Positions 1 through 5,397 of a DNA stretch of 7,863 nucleotides are shown one piece after another. Made by a program: the position numbers and the translations under genes. Source of the stretch: an uncultured Bacillota bacterium. GTDB taxonomy: Bacteria; Bacillota_I; Bacilli_A; RFN20; CAG-826. Numbering within the stretch: the first letter of the stretch is position 1; every line of letters begins with the position of its first letter. Location of the stretch: positions 1 to 7,863 of the forward strand of contig CAMOEH010000061.1 of NCBI GenBank assembly GCA_946612055.1, given 5' to 3'. The notes below the pieces were generated by a model. That model was not told where the DNA came from, ran no database searches, and saw nothing but the letters and a program-made list of their open reading frames with translations.

Positions 1-1535
1 CCACATATCACAATATCTCTTAATTCAACGTTCTCGATGTAATGAGGCGAATTAGGATAAGAAGACCGCGTTTCCATTGATCCTTGGATATTAATCACAG
101 GGGTCTTTTTCCCGGATAAAACATTCACGTTGGACACCGAAACGCCATTTGTCGATCCTAACTCCGTTACTTTGTGTTGATCTGACCAAGTAGGCGAATG
201 GGCCACCGTGAAATCGATGAGATTGGAATTGCCATCCCCTCTACCAACTTGCAAATCTTCGATGGTGATATTCTCGAATCGGACATTTTTGATGTCGGCA
301 TTATTCGCATTATGAATCGAGATAACGGCTTTATGAAATGCATGAATAACCGTAATGTCGTGGAAGCGGATATTTTCCATCTTTTTGCCCACGGTTTCAT
401 AGCCAACTTCAAGGCATTGAGCTAGATCGCTCCAAATGAGGCAATCTTTAACTTCGATATCATCCGTTGTTCCTTCAATGGCGCGATTGTCCCATCTTGG
501 GTAATTCTTAACAACGATAGCGTCGTCATAAGAACGGACAAAGCATTTGCTTACCGTTGCGCGTTGGCAACTTTGGAGGCTAATCCCGTCCCCATTGCTT
601 CTGCTGGAGATGATCTTAACCCCAATAAGTTTGATATCTTGGCAAAAATAGAGATTAAAGCACCAACCTGCTGGATCGATTGTCGCGAAGGAAGAAAATT
701 CCAAATTCGAACAGTAGTTAAAATCAAAAGGAATGAGACGTGTATTCTTATTCGCGTTTCGATCGAAGACTGAACCATCGACAAAACCGGGGCCAATAAT
801 CTTGATATTGGTCGCGTTATTTGCCAAAAAGCCGCCTCGGACAATTGCCCCTTCTGCTAGGAAGACGGTCGTATTAGAAGATAGGCTGATAATAGAATTC
901 CCCGAAAGCCTAGAATCGTTAGAACGGTCATGGAGTCCAGGGCTGAAATAAAGGCAATTGGATTCGTTATATTCATAATCGACGAGATCATAAACGAATA
1001 GATGAAGGACGCGGTTCCCACGGAATTCGATGGTGTATGCCCCTGCTTTTGTTACTTCAAAGCTTACGGTTCGATAGTTCTCATCAAAATTCAGTTCTAC
1101 GTTTTCAGAAAGTGGGGAGATATGGCATCGGCCCTGTATTACCCAGGTGGTCTGCAACGTTAGTCGTGCCCCAGAAGTAATCGAAATGCTCGCGATGCCA
1201 TTTAATGTCCTTCCTTTGGCTTCAGGATCCCAAGAATAGGAGCTATTTACATAAACGCCATAAACGGGAACTCTTTCATCTCCTAAAAAGAGTTTCATCC
1301 CCTCAAAAAGAGGGACTCCTTCTACCTTTGCTCCAAAAGAATGTGCCCGATTTTCATGTTGAAAATGGCCTTCAGGAAGCACAATGAAGCCATCTTCTCC
1401 TTTTTCATAAGATGTCGGCTGCAAAGATGATGTTGGTTCTTCTTCGCTAGTCGATGTTGAAATTGGGATTATGTCAGTAGAGCAAGACAAAAGCCCTGTT
1501 GTTGCCGCAAGGAAAAGGAGAAAGTTCTTCTTCAA
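1..1535 (-). CDS. Surface lipoprotein with GH49/GH28-like right-handed beta-helix (3' end beyond window)
   Basis: I translated this frame by hand: 511 codons run without a stop to the window edge, so the C-terminus is missing. The N-terminus is a lipoprotein signal: K2-K3-N4, a hydrophobic core (F5-L16), then LLSC with the lipidated Cys at residue 18, followed by a Ser/Thr/Glu/Pro-rich tether (about 19-42). Residues about 60-205 look like an all-beta domain ending in a YFSPGLH segment (196-202). From about 210 onward short beta-strand repeats typical of a parallel beta-helix follow, with GPGFVDGS at 248-255. An NGDGI motif (D316) and a YDDA motif (D337, D338) match the Asp-triad layout of GH28 polygalacturonases and GH49 dextranases/isopullulanases. 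The His and RxK motifs expected downstream in classic GH28 are not evident, and the alpha-glucan neighbours favour a GH49-like activity (inference). The start is TTG at 1535: from the upstream in-frame stop (1559-1557) to the signal peptide it is the only initiator codon. It overlaps the stop of the preceding gene. It could instead be a binding protein without catalysis. Confidence 0.82.
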   Translation of the reverse strand, partial: MKKNFLLFLAATTGLLSCSTDIIPISTSTSEEEPTSSLQPTSYEKGEDGFIVLPEGHFQHENRAHSFGAKVEGVPLFEGMKLFLGDERVPVYGVYVNSSYSWDPEAKGRTLNGIASISITSGARLTLQTTWVIQGRCHISPLSENVELNFDENYRTVSFEVTKAGAYTIEFRGNRVLHLFVYDLVDYEYNESNCLYFSPGLHDRSNDSRLSGNSIISLSSNTTVFLAEGAIVRGGFLANNATNIKIIGPGFVDGSVFDRNANKNTRLIPFDFNYCSNLEFSSFATIDPAGWCFNLYFCQDIKLIGVKIISSRSNGDGISLQSCQRATVSKCFVRSYDDAIVVKNYPRWDNRAIEGTTDDIEVKDCLIWSDLAQCLEVGYETVGKKMENIRFHDITVIHAFHKAVISIHNANNADIKNVRFENITIEDLQVGRGDGNSNLIDFTVAHSPTWSDQHKVTELGSTNGVSVSNVNVLSGKKTPVINIQGSMETRSSYPNSPHYIENVELRDIVIC

Positions 1536-3319
1536 AGAAGGCTTTCCTCGCTTTCTTTATCAAAGAGGCAGACATTATCGCTTTTAAAGCAAAGCGAGAT
1601 TGTCTCCCCTTTCTTGAAGCGTCCTAATCCAGACGTCGAGATGATGAGTTCGTTTTCGCATCCATCGAATTTGGCATAGACCAAGGTCTCTTCGCCTAAT
1701 TGTTCATATAAGGACACCTTTCCCGAATATCCTTGTTCGGTGTAGCCAAGATCTCCTCCGACCAAGATGGCCTTAGGACGAATACCCATCGTAACCGTCT
1801 TATTAAGATTCAAATCATCAAAAGAGGCCATACGTGCAGCGTTTAATTCAATCTTTTTGCCGTTGAATTCCGCGAAATATTTCTTTCCGGTTTTTGTGAT
1901 GACGGCATCGATGAAATTCATCTGAGGCGTTCCGATAAATCCGGCGACAAAACGATTGACTGGATTCAAGAAGACGTCTTCGGGTGTTCCGACTTGCTGA
2001 ATGTAGCCATCTTTCAAAATCACGATTTTGCTTCCCATCGTCATCGCTTCGATTTGGTCGTGGGTAACGTAAATAAAGACGGTTCTAAGTTTATCGTGCA
2101 ATTTGGAAATCTCCGCCCTCATTTGGACTCTCATTTTGGCATCGAGGTTGGATAAAGGTTCATCCAAGAGGAAGACTTTTGGATCGCGGACGATAGCTCT
2201 GCCTAAGGCAACGCGTTGCCTTTGTCCGCCCGAAAGATTCTCTGGTTTCGTTTCTAAATATTGAGTCAAGCCAATGCGCTCGGCCGCCTTTTCGACCGCT
2301 TCGTTGATTTTTCTTTTCCTCTCTTTGCGATATTTGAAATCGAAGAAATGCTTCAAAGGAACCCGTTCTAGATTCAAAGGGAAGCCAATGTTCTTTCTTA
2401 CCGTCAAATGAGGATATAGAGCGTAATTTTGGAAGACCATCGCAATATTTCGATCTTTAGAATCCTTATCGGTAATATCGTCTTCGCCAAGGAGAATTTC
2501 TCCATCGGTCACATCCTCTAGACCAGCAATCATCCTTAAAACTGTGGATTTGCCGCATCCAGACGGCCCAACGAAAACGACAAATTCCTGATCTTCGATA
2601 TCCAAAGAAAAATCATGGATTGCTTCATAGCCATTGGGATAGATCTTTTTCAAATGACGGATGGAGATTAACGGTTTCTTCATCTCTTCTAATAATGGAG
2701 GAAGCTCTTCTAACGATTGGATGGCCTTCTTTGAAATCGACAATTTAGAAACTGGACCAATGCCAATGGAGAGGAAGCCGCCTTCGTTCGCGGCGATAAC
2801 TCCAGCCTCCGCATCTTCAATGACGGCGCATTCATTTGGCTCTAAACCTAATTTTTCAGCCGCGAGTTCAAATACTTCTGGATCTGGTTTGGAATGCTTA
2901 ATCATCGTTCCATCCGCGATAGCGTCGAAATATTTTTCAAGCCCAGTTTGCTTCAAGATAAGCATTGTATTTTTGCTCGAGGAGCCAACCCCAAGGCGAT
3001 AACCGGCTTCTTTCAAAGCGAGGAGCACCTCAAGGTTCTTTTTATCGACGTGATTCTCATCAAGCGTTTTTAGCATTTCAACGTAATAGCCGTTCTTTCT
3101 TTCGGCCAAGGCTGCTTTTTCTTCGTCGCTATATTGCTTCTCTGCTTTTTCCAAAACGATGTTTAAGGAATCCATGCGGGAAACGCCACGAAGACGGAGA
3201 TTGATTTCTTCGTCGAAATAGATCCCTTCTTCATCGGCAAGTCGTTTCCAGGCTTGATAATGGAATTGGTCGGTGAATACGAGAACCCCGTCCAAATCGA
3301 AAATGATGCCTTTTACCAT
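1532..3319 (-). CDS. pgmB-msmK: Beta-phosphoglucomutase fused to MsmK/MalK-type sugar ABC transporter ATPase
   Basis: A single 595-residue protein carries two complete enzymes. Residues 1-212 are a HAD-family beta-phosphoglucomutase (beta-glucose 1-phosphate to glucose 6-phosphate). Visible residues are the DLDGV motif with nucleophile D8 and acid/base D10, cap residues T16, H20, W24, R48 and K75-N76, the SSSKN motif (113-117), K144, and E168-D169. All match positions known to be catalytic or substrate-contacting in the Lactococcus lactis enzyme. Residues 213-595 are an ABC ATPase: Walker A GPSGCGKST (251-259), Q-loop Q297, signature LSGGQ (362-366), Walker B ending D386-E387, D-loop SNLD (390-393) and H-loop H420. 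A C-terminal TOBE/OB regulatory domain follows (about 455-590, with a GIRPKAI motif). This is the CUT1 sugar-importer type that drives MalF/MalG-like permeases at the cytoplasmic face. The domains join with almost no linker. ATG at 3319 is supported by a strong ribosome site and overlaps the previous gene by 7 nt. An FFDFKY-containing basic stretch (about 323-342) looks inserted in the helical subdomain. Confidence 0.95.
   Translation of the reverse strand: MVKGIIFDLDGVLVFTDQFHYQAWKRLADEEGIYFDEEINLRLRGVSRMDSLNIVLEKAEKQYSDEEKAALAERKNGYYVEMLKTLDENHVDKKNLEVLLALKEAGYRLGVGSSSKNTMLILKQTGLEKYFDAIADGTMIKHSKPDPEVFELAAEKLGLEPNECAVIEDAEAGVIAANEGGFLSIGIGPVSKLSISKKAIQSLEELPPLLEEMKKPLISIRHLKKIYPNGYEAIHDFSLDIEDQEFVVFVGPSGCGKSTVLRMIAGLEDVTDGEILLGEDDITDKDSKDRNIAMVFQNYALYPHLTVRKNIGFPLNLERVPLKHFFDFKYRKERKRKINEAVEKAAERIGLTQYLETKPENLSGGQRQRVALGRAIVRDPKVFLLDEPLSNLDAKMRVQMRAEISKLHDKLRTVFIYVTHDQIEAMTMGSKIVILKDGYIQQVGTPEDVFLNPVNRFVAGFIGTPQMNFIDAVITKTGKKYFAEFNGKKIELNAARMASFDDLNLNKTVTMGIRPKAILVGGDLGYTEQGYSGKVSLYEQLGEETLVYAKFDGCENELIISTSGLGRFKKGETISLCFKSDNVCLFDKESEESLL
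1545..1549 (-). promoter_or_regulatory. Ribosome binding site deciding the TTG start of the lipoprotein
   Basis: The minus strand reads GAGGA, with a 9-10 base gap before the TTG at 1535-1533. It lies inside the last codons of the upstream fusion gene. Together with the TTGA overlap of start and stop, it supports coupled translation from a non-ATG start. Confidence 0.6.
2660..2710 (-). other. Fusion junction between beta-phosphoglucomutase and ABC ATPase domains
   Basis: The mutase ends with a helix around residues 197-212 (including LEELPPLLEE), and the ATPase begins directly at M213-K214-K215. This resembles the natural N-terminus of a free MsmK, so the fusion appears to join two full genes in frame. 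The ATG for M213 lies at 2683-2681. Only AGAAGAG abuts it, leaving no spacer, so efficient separate initiation of the ATPase looks unlikely but is not excluded. No stop codon or frame change is present across the junction. Confidence 0.85.
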
Positions 3320-5397
3320 AGTGGTGAGACCTCCTTGATATTCCAGTTGCCATCAGCAAAAGCTTCAATGGCAAAAATCTTATTTTTAGAACATACGTGC
3401 ATGCGAATTGATGAAACATGAGATGGCAAATTGGGTTTGCAAACGAATTCTCCATCGATTTCTTTTAAGCCCAAAAAGCCATATACAAGGGACAAATAAG
3501 CTCCTGCATTTGCGGCAGGATGAGTTCCCCCAATATAAACGCCTCCGGCGAATTCCTTTTTGGATCCTTTGAGATCAAGGGAGGAAGAATCTCTCATAAA
3601 GCGATAAGCGATTTCTTTTTCGCCAATTTGGACGCCTAGAAGCGAATGCATCGATGCACTTAACGAAGAACCGTGTTCGGTTAAGGGGAGATAATAATCG
3701 AAATTCTTCTTTTTTGTTTCTTTGTCAAAGCAATCCGGCAATAAGGCCATCAATGCCACAACGTCAGCTTGCTTAATCACTTGGGTTTTGGTGGCAATGC
3801 CATTAGGGCCGCCCCAATATTGTTTAGAAGAAGATATCCGTTTCCTCAATTCACTGGCAGGCATTTTTGCCAAATCGAAATAGCCTTTAAACTGGGGATA
3901 AACTCCGTCCACCGCTTCAATGCGCTTCCATTTAGCAGAACGGATTTCATCAAGAACAGATTTGTTTTCAAATGCGATTTTTTCGGGGTCACAATATTTT
4001 TTGATTTCTTCCAAGCAATACTGAGTTAAGAAGGACGTGTATGCGTCTTCGTCCACTCTTTCATGATATTCATCCGGTCCAATCACATCTAAGAAGCGAT
4101 AGCCTTCTTCATCCTTTTTAGCGTAATCAAGAAGGAATTTCGCGGCTTGAAAGATAACATCTTCCCCGCCTTCTTCGAGGATAGAGTCATCGCCCGTTGC
4201 TTTGATATAGGCAAGGAAAGCGTAAATGATATCGGCAGAGATATGAATTTGCTTGGTACCGAAATAAGTCGGAATCGTTTCGTTGGTAACAGGATCAGTC
4301 ACGTTATCATCTCGACACGCTTCTAAACCAGAATCTTGGGATTCCCATGCATAATAAGCGCCTTGATAACCAAGTCGTTTGGCCTTTTCCTTGGCACCGG
4401 GAAGCGTTTTGATGCGGTAACGGAGAAGGTTTTTGGCAATCTTGGGATTAGCAAGAACGTAAAAGGGGAGCAAGAACATCTCGGTATCCCAGAACACCGC
4501 TCCTTTATAGGTTTGCCCCGAAAGCCCGCGTGCAGAAATCGAACGAGTTCTTTTCTCATCGCCAAGAATCAAAACATGGTAAATCGAATATGCCATTTCA
4601 AAGTCGAGTTCTTCATCGCCTTCGATAGCAACATCGCAGGCGAATTTCTTTTTCCGGAATTGGGCCAAAGACCGTTGGAAAAGGATTTCAAAATCCGTGT
4701 TTGGTAAATCTTTGGGTTCATCTTCGTCGACACGAGCAACGATGGTCAACGTGATTTCTTCACCCTTTTTCAAGGAGATGTGCACGCGTTTTTTGCCATC
4801 GAGGAAGGATCCATCTTTAATAGAAGAACAGAGATAGGAAGCCGTCACAAAGATACGTTTTCCTTCGTTAGTCCTTCCTTCGAAACGTAGAAGACCATCA
4901 CTTTCTTTAAAACTCTTTTTGGAGAAATGGGGCCCATGGGCTTCATAGAGGTCGCTATCTAGGCCATAGAACAATTCCAATTCAACGTCTTTTTTCGCGA
5001 CAATGACAATCTCCTCTAGAAGCAAAGAATCATCATCGTGGCTGACCGCCCTTCTGCTTTTGATCGAGAAAGATTCGAATTCGCTGAAGCGGGTGAAATA
5101 AGCTTCATCGAAATACAGATTGGTTTCGTGTTTAAGCGGGGCTTTGGTCCTAGTTGAAATCTCTTCCCCGTTTTCATAGATCCGCAGGAAAAAAGGATTC
5201 GGCAATATTAGATTCTCACGCCAAGAAGATTGATATTGGTCGTATACGCCCGCCAAAACCAGGCCGACCATTTCTTCTTTGCCATATTCTTCTAACGTCC
5301 CGCGATAGCCAATATGGCCATTCCCCAAAAGAAAACGATTCCCATCCAAAATGATGGAAGATGGATCGTATTCTTTTACGGAGAGGACGTGTTTCAT
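3313..5397 (-). CDS. GH65 inverting alpha-glucoside phosphorylase, second paralogue (nigerose/kojibiose/trehalose phosphorylase-like)
   Basis: This 694-residue cytoplasmic enzyme should split an alpha-linked glucoside with inorganic phosphate, giving beta-glucose 1-phosphate for the mutase downstream. The order is typical of GH65: N-terminal beta-sandwich (about 1-240), helical linker, (alpha/alpha)6 barrel (about 280-610) and a small C-terminal beta-domain. FWDTE lies at 302-306 in the active-site cleft. GPDEYH (440-445) carries E443, the expected general acid, equivalent to E487 of Lactobacillus brevis maltose phosphorylase. KQADV is at 542-546. HGSSLS (575-580) corresponds to the phosphate-binding His-Ser segment. 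The acceptor-side stretch differs from its neighbour: YAWES at 349-353 and TKQIHISAD at 381-389. This resembles, from memory, phosphorylases acting on nigerose, kojibiose or related sugars, but I cannot fix the linkage. It is shorter than the usual 750-790 residues. ATG at 5397 overlaps the previous stop as ATGA; no well-placed ribosome site is visible, so coupled translation is likely. Confidence 0.93.
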   Translation of the reverse strand: MKHVLSVKEYDPSSIILDGNRFLLGNGHIGYRGTLEEYGKEEMVGLVLAGVYDQYQSSWRENLILPNPFFLRIYENGEEISTRTKAPLKHETNLYFDEAYFTRFSEFESFSIKSRRAVSHDDDSLLLEEIVIVAKKDVELELFYGLDSDLYEAHGPHFSKKSFKESDGLLRFEGRTNEGKRIFVTASYLCSSIKDGSFLDGKKRVHISLKKGEEITLTIVARVDEDEPKDLPNTDFEILFQRSLAQFRKKKFACDVAIEGDEELDFEMAYSIYHVLILGDEKRTRSISARGLSGQTYKGAVFWDTEMFLLPFYVLANPKIAKNLLRYRIKTLPGAKEKAKRLGYQGAYYAWESQDSGLEACRDDNVTDPVTNETIPTYFGTKQIHISADIIYAFLAYIKATGDDSILEEGGEDVIFQAAKFLLDYAKKDEEGYRFLDVIGPDEYHERVDEDAYTSFLTQYCLEEIKKYCDPEKIAFENKSVLDEIRSAKWKRIEAVDGVYPQFKGYFDLAKMPASELRKRISSSKQYWGGPNGIATKTQVIKQADVVALMALLPDCFDKETKKKNFDYYLPLTEHGSSLSASMHSLLGVQIGEKEIAYRFMRDSSSLDLKGSKKEFAGGVYIGGTHPAANAGAYLSLVYGFLGLKEIDGEFVCKPNLPSHVSSIRMHVCSKNKIFAIEAFADGNWNIKEVSPLW
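3330..3336 (-). promoter_or_regulatory. Strong Shine-Dalgarno for the mutase-ATPase fusion
   Basis: The minus strand reads AAGGAGG, 10 bases before the ATG at 3319-3317. It sits inside the final codons of the upstream GH65 gene and is the longest match to the anti-Shine-Dalgarno sequence I find at any junction here. It confirms the start of the fusion. Confidence 0.8.

Noticed and set aside
1300..1314. Perfect 5-base inverted repeat CCCTC-AAAAA-GAGGG resembling a small hairpin terminator
   Set aside because: It lies well inside the lipoprotein coding region, the stem is short and no T-run follows on the minus strand. It is likely chance.
198..1387. Several plus-strand open frames of 60-97 codons across the left part
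   Set aside because: They lie antisense to the lipoprotein frame, which has a signal peptide and beta-helix repeats. They show no recognisable domain or ribosome site and are shadows.
1532..1535. Possible programmed frameshift or TGA readthrough joining the fusion to the lipoprotein
   Set aside because: The lipoprotein has its own signal peptide, a TTG start and a GAGGA site. A readthrough product would bury the signal peptide inside a cytoplasmic protein.
2661..3204. Plus-strand open frames opposite the mutase domain
   Set aside because: They are antisense to a strongly conserved beta-phosphoglucomutase with all catalytic motifs. Their peptides are low-complexity Ser/Arg-rich text without family features.
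3231..3455. Minus-strand 74-codon frame spanning the GH65/fusion junction
   Set aside because: It is an alternative frame across two well-supported overlapping genes, with no independent motif.
4323..4707. Open frames on both strands inside the second GH65 gene
   Set aside because: Both overlap the GH65 catalytic barrel in other frames and have no coding features of their own.
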